The notes: generated by a model not told the origin, from the letters alone. A stretch of DNA of 64,000 bases from Mycobacterium sp. IS-1590 (GCF_001500025.1 NZ_LQIW01000051.1:62001-126000), one strand, 5' to 3'; positions 16,502-25,084 are shown, numbered from the stretch's first letter. Made by a program: numbers and translations.

Positions 16502-17713
16502 ATGGACGCCAGCACCTCAGATCCGTTCGTCCGCGAGTATCTGCTGCTCGGTCTGCGCTTCGACCGGGTGGAGGAGGGTTACGTCGACTCGTACACCGGG
16601 GACCCGGCGCTGCGCCGTGCCGTCGCCGCCGAACCGCAGCCCGATCCAGCGGACCTGGCCAGGCAGGCCGAGCGGCTGCTGGGGGAGTTGACCTCGGTCG
16701 ACGGGCTGGACGGGGCGCGCAAGGACTACATCGGCGCGCACCTGCGGGCGCTGGTGTGCGCGGGCCGCAAGTTCGCGGGCGAGCAGGTCGGATTCGTCGA
16801 CGAGGTCGAGGCGTATTTCGACGTGCACATCAGCAGGAGCGATCCGGAGCGGTACCGGCAGGCCCATCGCCAGCTCGACGAGGTGCTGGGCGGGCCCGGT
16901 TCGCTCGCCGACCGGATGCAGGCCTACCGCGCGGCCGAGGAGATTCCGCCCACGCGCCTCGAAGAGTGCATCCAGGCGTTCTCCAGCGCGCTCCGCGACC
17001 GCGTGCGCGCCGAGTATCCGCTGCCGGACACGGAGACCATCACTTATGAGGTCGTCACGGACAAGCCGTGGTCGGGTTTCAACTACTACCACGGGGATTA
17101 CAAGTCGACGGTGGCCGTCAACGCCGACCTCAAGCAGCAGATGTCGAACCTGCCCCGGCTGGTCGCGCACGAGTCGTATCCGGGTCACCACACCGAGCAC
17201 TGCCGCAAGGAGGCCGGCCTGGTCGAGGGCAGGGGACAGGCCGAGCAGACCATCTTTCTGGTCAACACCCCGCAGTGCCTGATGGCCGAGGGCCTTGCCG
17301 ATCTCGCGCTGTACGCGGCGATCGGCCCCGAATGGGGGGTGTGGGCCGGCGAGATCTACGCCGACCTGGGGCTGCGCTTCGACGGCGAGCGCGCTCAGGC
17401 GTTGTCGGAGGCGACGGCAGCCCTGGCCGAAGTGCGTCAGGACGCGGCTCTGATGCTGCATGACGAGCACCGTGACGTCGATGAGGTCGTCGCCTTCCTC
17501 AAACAGTGGCTGCTGGTCAACGATCAGCGCGCCCGCCAGATGCTGCGGTTCCTGTCGTCGCCGCTGTGGCGCGCCTACACCAGCACCTACGTCGAGGGGT
17601 ACCGGCTGCTGCGGGGCTGGCTGGACGCCAGGCCCGAGGACGTCAGCCTGACCCAGCGGTTCGGCACGTTGCTCGACGAGCCGTTGATCCCGTCGTCGCT
17701 GCGGGCCGCCTGA
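16502..17713 (+). CDS. DUF885 family protein, putative metallohydrolase
   Basis: A 403-residue protein of the DUF885 family. The motif HESYPGHHTEH at residues 223-233 holds closely spaced His and Glu residues and suggests a metal-dependent peptidase-like centre, although activity is not established for this branch. QCLMAEGLADLALYAA, ending about 50 residues later, is the other conserved block. The start at ATG 16502 is supported by a TANNNT box seven bases upstream and by the divergent coaA start; 71 in-frame codons further upstream lie inside coaA and are rejected. Confidence 0.82.
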   Translation: MDASTSDPFVREYLLLGLRFDRVEEGYVDSYTGDPALRRAVAAEPQPDPADLARQAERLLGELTSVDGLDGARKDYIGAHLRALVCAGRKFAGEQVGFVDEVEAYFDVHISRSDPERYRQAHRQLDEVLGGPGSLADRMQAYRAAEEIPPTRLEECIQAFSSALRDRVRAEYPLPDTETITYEVVTDKPWSGFNYYHGDYKSTVAVNADLKQQMSNLPRLVAHESYPGHHTEHCRKEAGLVEGRGQAEQTIFLVNTPQCLMAEGLADLALYAAIGPEWGVWAGEIYADLGLRFDGERAQALSEATAALAEVRQDAALMLHDEHRDVDEVVAFLKQWLLVNDQRARQMLRFLSSPLWRAYTSTYVEGYRLLRGWLDARPEDVSLTQRFGTLLDEPLIPSSLRAA

Positions 17714-17804
17714 CAATCACGCGCCCTCGCCGGGGCCCACGACACCACGGTGTGCCGCCTGCCGCGCCGCGCCGCGCCGGGCCCCAGGGCACCACCCGGG
17801 TTGC

Positions 17805-17861
17805 TGCCCAGCTATCAGCGAATTATTCGCTGGCAGCGAATCTTTCGCTCGTAGCTGGGCA
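17805..17861. repeat. nested palindrome: two 15-base palindromes enclosed by a 10-base inverted repeat
   Basis: TGCCCAGCTA (17805-17814) pairs with TAGCTGGGCA (17852-17861). Inside lie AGCGAATTATTCGCT (17817-17831) and AGCGAATCTTTCGCT (17835-17849), each with perfect 6-base arms around three bases. Folded, the 57 bases make a stem carrying two hairpins, a three-way junction. It is richer in A and T than its flanks. It could be a twin operator, a small repeat element, or a terminator of the DUF885 gene. Confidence 0.7.
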
Positions 17862-18042
17862 CCGGCACAGGTATCTCGGCCGGGTGCGGATGATGCAGCC
17901 GTGATCTGCGAGGCTGATGTGACTATCGTGGGTGCAGCCGGGGCAACTCCGGGTCCCGGGCATGGTCGGCGCTGCGCAAGGCCGACCCGGGTGGGTGTGA
18001 AGCCGACCCCTATGGGCTGGTGGGTGCACGATCGCGGCGTCG

Positions 18043-18048
18043 TAGGCT
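18043..18048 (+). promoter_or_regulatory. -10 box (TAGGCT) of glyA
   Basis: TAGGCT ends seven bases before ATG 18056 and is identical to the metB box at 4674. This placement suggests a leaderless glyA message, in which case the upstream palindromes would act as DNA and not as a 5' leader. Confidence 0.45.
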
Positions 18049-18055
18049 GGACCGC

Positions 18056-19534
18056 ATGACTGCAGACCCCGCGACCTCCCACGCTGCCGCTCCCGGCGCC
18101 GAGTACGCCGAGACCGCGAGCGCCGCCTACCGGGCCGCATTGCAGGTGATCGAGTCGGTGGAGCCGCGTATCGCGGCGGCGACGCGTAAAGAGCTTGCCG
18201 ATCAACGGGATTCGCTCAAGCTCATCGCCAGCGAGAACTACGCCTCGCCCGCGGTGCTGTTGACCATGGGCTCCTGGTTCTCCGACAAGTACGCCGAAGG
18301 CACGATCGGACACCGGTTCTACGCGGGCTGCCAGAACGTCGACACCGTCGAGAGCATCGCCGCCGAGCACGCCCGTGAGCTGTTCGGGGCGCCGTACGCC
18401 TACGTGCAGCCGCACTCCGGTATCGACGCCAACCTCGTTGCCTTCTGGGCGATCCTGGCCACCCGCGTCGAGGCGCCCGAACTGGCCGAGGCCGGCCTCA
18501 AGCACGTCAACGACCTGTCCGAGGCGGACTGGGAGAAGCTGCGCAACAAGCTGGGCAACCAGCGGCTGCTGGGGATGTCGCTGGACGCGGGCGGGCACCT
18601 CACGCACGGCTTTCGGCCCAACATCTCCGGCAAGATGTTCCATCAGCGCAGCTACGGCACCGATCCGAACACCGGTTTCCTCGACTATGGCGCAGTGGCC
18701 GACGCGGCCCGCGAGTTCAAGCCGCTGATAATCGTGGCCGGATACTCGGCCTATCCGCGCCGGGTGAACTTCGCGACCATGCGCGAGATCGCCGACGAGG
18801 TCGGCGCCACGTTGATGGTCGACATGGCCCACTTCGCCGGCCTGGTCGCGGGCAAGGTGTTCACCGGTGACGAGGATCCGGTGCCGCACGCCCACATCAC
18901 CACCACGACCACCCACAAGTCGCTGCGCGGGCCGCGCGGCGGGATGGTGCTCGCCCAGCCCGAGTACTCCGACGCCGTCGACAAGGGCTGCCCGATGGTG
19001 CTGGGTGGTCCGCTGTCACACGTGATGGCCGCCAAGGCGGTCGCGCTGGCCGAGGCTCGTCAGCCGGCATTCCAGGCGTACGCGCAGCGCGTCGCCGACA
19101 ATGCCCAAGCCCTCGCCGACGGTTTCCTCAAGCGGGACGCCGCGCTGGTCACCGGCGGTACCGACAACCACATCGTGCTGCTCGACGTCACCTCGTTCGG
19201 CCTGACCGGCCGCCAGGCCGAGTCGGCGCTGCTCGACGCGGGCATCGTCACCAACCGCAACTCCGTGCCCGCCGACCCCAACGGCGCCTGGTACACCAGC
19301 GGCATCCGGTTGGGCACTCCCGCGCTGACCACGCGCGGATTCGGGGCCGACGACTTCGACCGCGTCGCCGAGCTGATCGTGGACGTCCTGTCGAACACCC
19401 AACCTTCTCCTGCTGCCGCAGGGGGCGTATCGAAGGCGAAGTACACCCTGGCCGACGGCACCGCCGAGCGCGTGCACGCCGCGTCGGCCGAGCTGCTGGC
19501 CGCCAATCCCCTGTATCCGGGCCTGACGCTCTGA
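18056..19534 (+). CDS. glyA: serine hydroxymethyltransferase
   Basis: A 492-residue PLP enzyme converting serine and tetrahydrofolate to glycine and methylene-tetrahydrofolate. The PLP lysine is K288 in TTTTTHKSLRGPRGG; LKLIASENYASPAV and DMAHFAGLVAG are family signatures. It is about 65 residues longer than the usual 425-residue enzyme, with extra sequence around LATRVEAPELAEAGLKHVNDLSE, a form found in some actinobacteria. ATG 18056 was chosen because of the TAGGCT box; the 12 upstream codons in frame are unlikely to be translated. Confidence 0.93.
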   Translation: MTADPATSHAAAPGAEYAETASAAYRAALQVIESVEPRIAAATRKELADQRDSLKLIASENYASPAVLLTMGSWFSDKYAEGTIGHRFYAGCQNVDTVESIAAEHARELFGAPYAYVQPHSGIDANLVAFWAILATRVEAPELAEAGLKHVNDLSEADWEKLRNKLGNQRLLGMSLDAGGHLTHGFRPNISGKMFHQRSYGTDPNTGFLDYGAVADAAREFKPLIIVAGYSAYPRRVNFATMREIADEVGATLMVDMAHFAGLVAGKVFTGDEDPVPHAHITTTTTHKSLRGPRGGMVLAQPEYSDAVDKGCPMVLGGPLSHVMAAKAVALAEARQPAFQAYAQRVADNAQALADGFLKRDAALVTGGTDNHIVLLDVTSFGLTGRQAESALLDAGIVTNRNSVPADPNGAWYTSGIRLGTPALTTRGFGADDFDRVAELIVDVLSNTQPSPAAAGGVSKAKYTLADGTAERVHAASAELLAANPLYPGLTL

Positions 19535-19580
19535 CCCACGCGCCACGCTGGGCGGGAATTTTACGATTCCCACAGAATTG

Positions 19581-19593
19581 AGTTACTGTAACT
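19581..19593. promoter_or_regulatory. perfect palindrome AGTTACTGTAACT abutting the desA2 start; candidate desaturase operator
   Basis: AGTTAC and GTAACT are exact complements around one T. The site ends two bases before the desA2 ATG, so a bound protein would cover the transcription start. Mycobacterial desA1 and desA2 are known to be controlled by the TetR-type regulator MadR; that this is its operator is inference, as I do not recall the exact motif. Confidence 0.5.
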
Positions 19594-19595
19594 GC

Positions 19596-20423
19596 ATGGC
19601 ACAGAAACCTGTACCGAATGCGCTGATCCTCGAGCTCGAGCCGGTCGTGCAGCAGGAGCTGCGTCGTCACATCGACAGCGAGGATCTCTGGTACGCGCAC
19701 GACTACGTGCCGTTCGACCAGGGCGAGAACTTCGCCTTTCTCGGCGGTAAGGACTGGGACCCGTCGCAGGTGACCCTGCCCAAGGACGTCACCGACGCGC
19801 TCGAGATCCTGCTCATCACCAAGGACAACCTGGCCGGCTTCCACCGCGAGTTCGTCTTCAGCTTCATCCTCGAAGAGAAGTGGGGCCGCTGGATCGGCCG
19901 GTGGACAGCCGAAGAGCACCTGCACGCGATCTCCCTGCGCAACTACCTCGTCGTCACCCGCGAGATCGACCCGGCCGCCAACGAGGACGTCCGCGTCGAA
20001 CACGTGATGAAGGGCTACCGCGCCGACACCTACAGCCAGATCGAGCGGTTGGTGTTCATGGCCTTCTTCGAGCGCGCTCACGCCGTCTTCTGCCGCAACC
20101 TCGAGGCGAAGATCACCGAGCCGGTGCTCAAGGGCCTCATCGGCCGCATCGCCCGCGACGAGGAGCGGCACGAGGAGTTCTTCGCCAACCTGGTCTCGCA
20201 CCTGCTGTCCACGAGCCGTGACGAAACCGTCGATGCCATCGTGCGGCGCGCAGCGGAGCTCGACGTCGTCGGCGGCGACATCGACGCGTATGCCGACAAG
20301 ATCCGCAACGTCGCCGAGGCCGGAATCTTCGGGCCAGAACAACTGCGTCAGGTGATCGCCGACCGGATCTCCGCGTGGGGGCTGGCCGACGAGCCGAAGA
20401 TGCGCGAGTTCACCTCCGCGTAA
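19596..20423 (+). CDS. desA2: acyl-ACP desaturase-like protein DesA2
   Basis: A 275-residue ferritin-like di-iron protein of the plant acyl-ACP desaturase family, linked in mycobacteria to mycolic acid synthesis and essential there. Iron-ligand motifs are EEHLH near residue 107 and DEERHEEF near 185. Length and N-terminus MAQKPVPNALILELEPV match Rv1094. A TTG 18 bases upstream could extend the frame but would translate the palindromic operator, so ATG 19596 is preferred. It lies 61 bases after glyA and upstream of phoH2. Confidence 0.92.
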   Translation: MAQKPVPNALILELEPVVQQELRRHIDSEDLWYAHDYVPFDQGENFAFLGGKDWDPSQVTLPKDVTDALEILLITKDNLAGFHREFVFSFILEEKWGRWIGRWTAEEHLHAISLRNYLVVTREIDPAANEDVRVEHVMKGYRADTYSQIERLVFMAFFERAHAVFCRNLEAKITEPVLKGLIGRIARDEERHEEFFANLVSHLLSTSRDETVDAIVRRAAELDVVGGDIDAYADKIRNVAEAGIFGPEQLRQVIADRISAWGLADEPKMREFTSA

Positions 20424-20499
20424 CCGCAGGGCCGACACCGCGAACGAGCGGCGGCGAACACTACGGCGCGCCTGCACGGCGCATGTCCCGCAACGGGAG

Positions 20500-20505
20500 T
20501 AGCGT
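20500..20505 (+). promoter_or_regulatory. -10 box (TAGCGT) ahead of the phoAT candidate and phoH2
   Basis: TAGCGT fits TANNNT and ends eight bases before ATG 20514, the first codon of the short reading frame that overlaps phoH2. Confidence 0.4.
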
Positions 20506-20513
20506 CGTTTTCG

Positions 20514-20732
20514 ATGGCTAGCGACGTGCTTTGCTGTCCGGGCGGTACCCGATCGTTGCGATCACGAGAGGGCCGGCCCCGGCCCTGGTGCCGCAGTGTC
20601 CGCCGACGGTTCGCGGGGGACCCGCGGATACCAGGAGCGCTACGTGATCGATTTGCCTCTCCGGACCTACGTGCTCGACACCTCCGTGCTGTTGTCAGAT
20701 CCTTGGGCCTGCACGCGCTTTGCCGAGCATGA
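20514..20732 (+). CDS. candidate PhoAT antitoxin overlapping phoH2
   Basis: A 72-residue, Arg-rich reading frame that begins upstream of phoH2 and runs 89 bases into it in another frame. Mycobacterial phoH2 is reported to be preceded by an overlapping small antitoxin gene, phoAT, and this frame has the right place and size; it also has a TANNNT box eight bases before its ATG. The sequence has no domain I can recognise and could be a chance frame, since the overlap with the conserved PIN region inflates open frames. Confidence 0.4.
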   Translation: MASDVLCCPGGTRSLRSREGRPRPWCRSVRRRFAGDPRIPGALRDRFASPDLRARHLRAVVRSLGLHALCRA

Positions 20733-21957
20733 GGTCGTGGTCCCGCTGGTGGTCATCAGCGAACTCGAAGCCAAGCGACACCATCATGAGCTCGGCTGGT
20801 TCGCGCGTCAGGCCCTGCGGCTGTTCGACGATCTGCGGCTCGAACACGGCCGGCTCGATCAGCCGATTCCTGTTGGCACACAGGGTGGTTCGCTGCACGT
20901 CGAACTGAACCACAGCGATCCGTCGGTGCTTCCCGCCGGTTTCCGCACCGACAGCAACGATGCGCGGATCCTGACGGTCGCGGCCAATCTGGCCGCCGAG
21001 GGCAAGCACGTCACGTTGGTCAGCAAGGACATCCCGCTGCGGGTAAAGGCGGGTGCGGTCGGATTGTCGGCCGATGAGTACCACGCCCAGGACGTCATCA
21101 CGTCCGGGTGGACGGGCATGGCCGAGGTCGAGGTGGTCGGTGACGAGATCGACGCCTTGTTCGCCGAGGGCGAGATCGATCTGGAGGCAGCGCGAGATCT
21201 TCCCTGCCACACCGGTATTCGTCTTCTCGGTGGTACGTCGCACGCGCTGGGACGGGTGACGCCGGAGAAGCGGGTGCAGTTGGTGCGCGGTGACCGGGAG
21301 GCCTTCGGGCTGCGGGGTCGCTCCGCCGAACAGCGGGTGGCGCTGGACCTTCTGCTCGACGAATCCGTCGGCATCGTCTCGCTCGGCGGAAAGGCGGGCA
21401 CCGGCAAGTCGGCGCTGGCGCTGTGCGCGGGGCTGGAGGCCGTGCTGGAGCGTCGCACCCAACGCAAGGTCGTGGTGTTCCGTCCGCTGTATGCGGTCGG
21501 CGGACAGGACCTGGGCTACCTGCCGGGCAGCGAGAGCGACAAGATGGGCCCCTGGGCGCAGGCGGTCTTCGACACGCTGGAAGGACTGGCCAGCCCGGCG
21601 GTGCTCGAGGAGGTGCTCTCGCGCGGCATGCTCGAGGTGCTGCCGCTGACCCACATCCGCGGGCGTTCGCTGCACGACTCGTTCGTCATCGTCGATGAGG
21701 CCCAGTCGCTCGAGCGCAACGTGCTGCTGACCGTGCTGTCGCGGCTCGGCGCCGGTTCCCGGGTGGTGCTCACCCACGACGTCGCCCAGCGGGACAATCT
21801 GCGGGTCGGCAGGCATGACGGCGTCGCGGCGGTGATCGAGAAGCTCAAGGGCCACCCGCTGTTCGCCCACATCACGCTGTTACGCAGCGAGCGCTCGCCG
21901 ATCGCCGCGCTGGTGACCGAGATGCTCGAGGAGATCAGCCCCGGCGCCCTGCCCTGA
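20644..21957 (+). CDS. phoH2: PhoH2 toxin: PIN ribonuclease fused to PhoH RNA helicase
   Basis: A 437-residue fusion. Residues 1-150 are a PIN domain starting TYVLDTSVLLSDP, with acidic nuclease residues in that Asp, in SELEAKR and in RTDSNDARIL. Residues about 230-435 are a PhoH ATPase with Walker A GGKAGTGKSAL and Walker B FVIVDEAQSLE. PhoH2 unwinds and cuts RNA. The start is GTG 20644, six bases after AGGAG (20633-20637); an upstream GTG at 20596 lacks such a site and homology begins only at the PIN domain. Confidence 0.93.
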   Translation: MIDLPLRTYVLDTSVLLSDPWACTRFAEHEVVVPLVVISELEAKRHHHELGWFARQALRLFDDLRLEHGRLDQPIPVGTQGGSLHVELNHSDPSVLPAGFRTDSNDARILTVAANLAAEGKHVTLVSKDIPLRVKAGAVGLSADEYHAQDVITSGWTGMAEVEVVGDEIDALFAEGEIDLEAARDLPCHTGIRLLGGTSHALGRVTPEKRVQLVRGDREAFGLRGRSAEQRVALDLLLDESVGIVSLGGKAGTGKSALALCAGLEAVLERRTQRKVVVFRPLYAVGGQDLGYLPGSESDKMGPWAQAVFDTLEGLASPAVLEEVLSRGMLEVLPLTHIRGRSLHDSFVIVDEAQSLERNVLLTVLSRLGAGSRVVLTHDVAQRDNLRVGRHDGVAAVIEKLKGHPLFAHITLLRSERSPIAALVTEMLEEISPGALP

Positions 21958-21963
21958 ACCCCG

Positions 21964-22179
21964 CTAGCGGCGGCGATTGCGACCGACGAGGTACCAACCG
22001 GCTGCCGCCGCACCACTGAGCGCCACCACCAGGTCGGCACGATCGGCGCGCGGCAGGTCGAGCAGCGAAACCAGGCCCAGCACCGCGAATCCGGTGCTCA
22101 GGGCCGGCTGGCTGGTGGCGGTCGTGACCAGGGTGTCGCCGTGGTCGGCCGGGGTTGCGGGAGCTTCGTCGAGACGCAC
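21964..22179 (-). CDS. small membrane protein, unknown
   Basis: A 71-residue frame starting at GTG 22179 with GGAGA four bases upstream. Two hydrophobic stretches (about 26-41 and 50-64) suggest a hairpin or two-helix membrane protein ending in the basic tail GRNRRR. Its stop is seven bases from the convergent phoH2 stop. There is no recognisable family, and a chance frame cannot be excluded. Confidence 0.5.
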   Translation of the reverse strand: MRLDEAPATPADHGDTLVTTATSQPALSTGFAVLGLVSLLDLPRADRADLVVALSGAAAAGWYLVGRNRRR

Positions 22180-22226
22180 GGTTCTCCAGTCGATGGCAGG
22201 TGGCAGGACAGCGTTACGACGGTAAG

Positions 22227-22264
22227 TCCTGTGACCCGACAGGAGGAATAGGGTGTTTCCCTAT
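22227..22264 (-). terminator. twin hairpins at the end of the LAL gene
   Basis: Two stem-loops follow in series: ATAGGG/CCCTAT (22248-22264, loop of five) overlapping the LAL stop, and TCCTGT/ACAGGA (22227-22244, loop of six). Together they look like a terminator for the leftward LAL operon. Confidence 0.45.
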
Positions 22265-25071
22265 GTGTGGTCCCCTGTTTGGGGTCCGCTCGGCCGCCCG
22301 ACATGTCGACCCAGTTCGGCCCGCGACTTGATGCCCAGCTTGCGGTAGATGCGCGCGAGGTTGGCCTCGACGGTCTTGGGGCTGATGAACAGTGCGGCCG
22401 CGACGTCCCGGTTCTTCATTCCGCCCGCGACGAGTTCTGCGACCCGTTGCTCGGACGGTGTCAGATCCCCGCTGCGCTGAGGCCCCGCGCTCGCACGCGA
22501 GAACTCCGCGCGGGCCCTGGCCGCCCACAGCGGGATATTGAGCCTCTCGAAGACCTCCAAGGCCTCCTGAAGGTGCGTCGAGGCCGATTCCTTCTTGCGT
22601 TGCCGGCGTTCGATCTGCCCCAGGGTCAACAGCGTTCGTGCGCGCTCGAAGGGCATCGGCAGACGGCGGTGCGCGGCGAGCGCCCGCTGCGCGGCGTCGT
22701 GTGCGGCATCCAGGTCACCCAGCGCGGCCAGCAGCATGCCACGTGATCGAGCACCCACCGCGAGCATCCAGTCGCGGTTCGTCCTCCGACCGTTGTTCTC
22801 CAGCGCGGTGGTGAGTCGATCGGCCTCGTCGAGGCGGTCGAGATGGATCAGCGCCTCGACCGCGTCGGGCAAGTAGGCGGCGTGGGGCAGTTCGGTCGGC
22901 GTAGTGGCGGGGTCGAATTCGGAGAGCATCGGTTGAAGCGCGGCCGCGGCGGCTTCGTGATTGCCCAGTGAGACCTCGAGAAAGCCCAGGGTCGCCCGCA
23001 CGCGGTCTGCCATGCGCAATGTTCCGGTCTGCCTTGCACATTCGAGGGCTTCCTCGATCGCCCGGCGGGCGAGATCCTCGTGGCCGGCGAATGCGGCCAG
23101 CTGCGCTCGCAAGCTCTGCGTCAAGAACTGCGAGGTGTTGCCCCCGAGCTGGCGGGCCTTCTCCACGGCGTCTTCGGCGACCAGGTTGGCCGTGACGAAG
23201 TCGCCGCGCGCGATCGCGTTCGTCACCACGTGCTGGGAGACGAAGACATGCTCACCCTCTTCGCCCTTCTCCAGGCAGCGCGCCCGGATCTTGTCCACCA
23301 CACCGCGCGCTTCCTCGAGCCGGCCGGTCCACTCCAGAAGCAGGGCGTGTTGCATGGTGGGCCGAAAGACCAACGGTGAGTAGGCGTCGGGATCCTCGAG
23401 GCTCAGCGCTCGTTGCAAGGTCTCCGCGTCGTAGCCTTCGCCGGCGGCGAACCGCAGTATGACCAGCATCCCGAGCGCCATGCTGAGCAGATGCGGCTGG
23501 TCGAGGGGTTCGGCGTTGGTGACGGCCTGCGCGGCGGTCTCCAGACCCTGCTGCAGTTGATTGGCGTGAAATAACGTGTACGCCAGGGTGATCAAGGTCT
23601 GAACGCGCAGCGCGTGGTTGTCGTGGACTTCGTCGAGTGCCTCGCGCAGCAGCCGCGCGCTCTCGATGAATCCGTCCCCGTACAGCCGAACCACCGCCAG
23701 TCGACTCAACGCCTCGGCGCGCAACGCGCCGGTGGGCAGTTGTGCGATGGCCTGCGCGAGGACGGCCGCCGCGCGCTCCTGCTCCCCGGCGTCGAAATGG
23801 TGCAGCGCCGAGCGCAGCCGCCGCTGGGCGGTGTCGCCGCCGAGGCCGATGGCCAGGTCCACCAGTTCGGCGGCTGCGGCCGGCGCACCCCGCATCCGCG
23901 CCGATTCCGCGGCCATGTCCAGGGCCTCCAGAGTCACCTCGTCGCCTTTGGTGGCGGCCAGCGCCAGATGTCGGGCCCGGAGCTCGGGTTCGTCCACGAT
24001 CTCGGCGAGTCGGCGGTGCATCGACCGGCGCCGGCCGGGGGAGGCCTCGGTGTAGACCCCGCTGGCCAGCAGCGGATGGGCGAATCGGATCCGGTTGCCG
24101 TCGATCGCGATGATGCCCTTGCTCTCGGCGGTCTCCAGCAACTCGACCAGCCGGTCCTCGTCGCGCGTCGTCGCGTTCGACACCACCTCAACCGTCGGCA
24201 CGGCAAGGCACGAAGCGGCCAGCAGCGCGTCGTGGACATCGGTGTCGAGGCTGCCCAGCCTGGTTCGCACGACGTCGGCCAGGGTGCGGGGTAGCGACGC
24301 GTCGATGCCCGGCGCTCGTTCATCGAGGGAACGGGCCAATTCGATGGCGTAGAACGGGTTTCCACCCGACACCTGGTGGATTCGGCCGATGGTGGGACGC
24401 GAGAAGGGTCGCCGCAGCCGCACGGAGACCGCACGGTGCAGATCCTGCACACTCAACGGGCTCAACTGGATTCGATTCACGGCGTCGGGCCGGGACAACT
24501 GCAACCAGGCTTCGACCGCACCGTCGTCGGATTCGGTCCGCACGCTGGCCAGCAATCCGGCACGCCCGGTGAGCCTGCGGACCGCGAAGGCGATGACGTG
24601 CTTGCTCGACGGATCGAGCCACTGCAGGTCGTCGATGGCCAGCAGGACCGGACGGTCCTCGCTGAGCCGTTCGACCACCGAGAGAAACGCGGCGGCCACG
24701 GCACGCTGATCGGTCACCGCATCGTCGTCGGCGCGCAGCAGCACCTGGTCGACCGCGAGCAGCTGCGGCGACGGAAGATCGGCCCAGGCGCTCGCGTCGG
24801 CCTCCTCGAGGAGGTCGGCCAGCGCGGTGTATGCGAGCACCGACTCCGCGGCGGCCGGTCGGGTCGACAGCACGTGAAATCCGCGCTGTTGCGCCTGCTC
24901 GACCGCGGCCAGCCACAGCGTCGTCTTGCCGATCCCCGGCTCACCGTCGATCAGCAGCGCCGACGGGCCCAGCGCCATCGCGTCCAGGAAGGCAACGACG
25001 GCGCGCTGATGTGTCGACTGACCGATCAAGACGTCCCCTGCATGTCCCCCAGAATTGCAGTTGACCCACAA
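22261..25071 (-). CDS. large ATP-binding LuxR-family (LAL) transcriptional regulator, distal copy
   Basis: A 936-residue LAL regulator. An AAA/NTPase domain carries Walker A GEPGIGKTTLW near residue 44 and Walker B LLAIDDLQWLDPSS; the middle 500 residues are helical TPR-like repeats; the last 60 residues are a LuxR helix-turn-helix (LTPSEQRVAELVAGGMKNRDV, then SPKTVEANLARIYRKLGIKSR). Such proteins respond to unknown ligands and activate nearby or distant genes. The start is uncertain: TTG 25071 or TTG 25029 (LIGQSTHQ). It is a paralogue of the gene 13 bases upstream. Confidence 0.88.
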   Translation of the reverse strand: MWVNCNSGGHAGDVLIGQSTHQRAVVAFLDAMALGPSALLIDGEPGIGKTTLWLAAVEQAQQRGFHVLSTRPAAAESVLAYTALADLLEEADASAWADLPSPQLLAVDQVLLRADDDAVTDQRAVAAAFLSVVERLSEDRPVLLAIDDLQWLDPSSKHVIAFAVRRLTGRAGLLASVRTESDDGAVEAWLQLSRPDAVNRIQLSPLSVQDLHRAVSVRLRRPFSRPTIGRIHQVSGGNPFYAIELARSLDERAPGIDASLPRTLADVVRTRLGSLDTDVHDALLAASCLAVPTVEVVSNATTRDEDRLVELLETAESKGIIAIDGNRIRFAHPLLASGVYTEASPGRRRSMHRRLAEIVDEPELRARHLALAATKGDEVTLEALDMAAESARMRGAPAAAAELVDLAIGLGGDTAQRRLRSALHHFDAGEQERAAAVLAQAIAQLPTGALRAEALSRLAVVRLYGDGFIESARLLREALDEVHDNHALRVQTLITLAYTLFHANQLQQGLETAAQAVTNAEPLDQPHLLSMALGMLVILRFAAGEGYDAETLQRALSLEDPDAYSPLVFRPTMQHALLLEWTGRLEEARGVVDKIRARCLEKGEEGEHVFVSQHVVTNAIARGDFVTANLVAEDAVEKARQLGGNTSQFLTQSLRAQLAAFAGHEDLARRAIEEALECARQTGTLRMADRVRATLGFLEVSLGNHEAAAAALQPMLSEFDPATTPTELPHAAYLPDAVEALIHLDRLDEADRLTTALENNGRRTNRDWMLAVGARSRGMLLAALGDLDAAHDAAQRALAAHRRLPMPFERARTLLTLGQIERRQRKKESASTHLQEALEVFERLNIPLWAARARAEFSRASAGPQRSGDLTPSEQRVAELVAGGMKNRDVAAALFISPKTVEANLARIYRKLGIKSRAELGRHVGRPSGPQTGDHT

Positions 25072-25084
25072 GCGTGCGAGCTCT

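Larger units (their letters stand above)
17714..18055. other. 342-base intergenic region between the DUF885 gene and glyA
   Basis: No gene is seen. From left to right it holds a GCC/GCG-rich run, the nested palindrome at 17805-17861, a hairpin at 17955-17991 (GGTCGGC pairing with GCCGACC, extended by CCCG/CGGG), and a TAGGCT box at 18043-18048 just before the glyA start. The conserved bases of known glycine, ZTP or cobalamin riboswitches were not recognised. Confidence 0.6.

Noticed and set aside
17714..18055. Glycine, ZTP, cobalamin or SAM-IV riboswitch before glyA
   Set aside because: The stretch GCCGGGGCAACTCCGG at first resembles parts of cobalamin or SAM elements, but the conserved core bases of each class are missing, and the glyA start looks leaderless.
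19578..19595. Earlier TTG start for desA2 adding six residues
   Set aside because: It would translate the palindrome AGTTACTGTAACT and lacks a ribosome site; homologues begin at MAQKPV.
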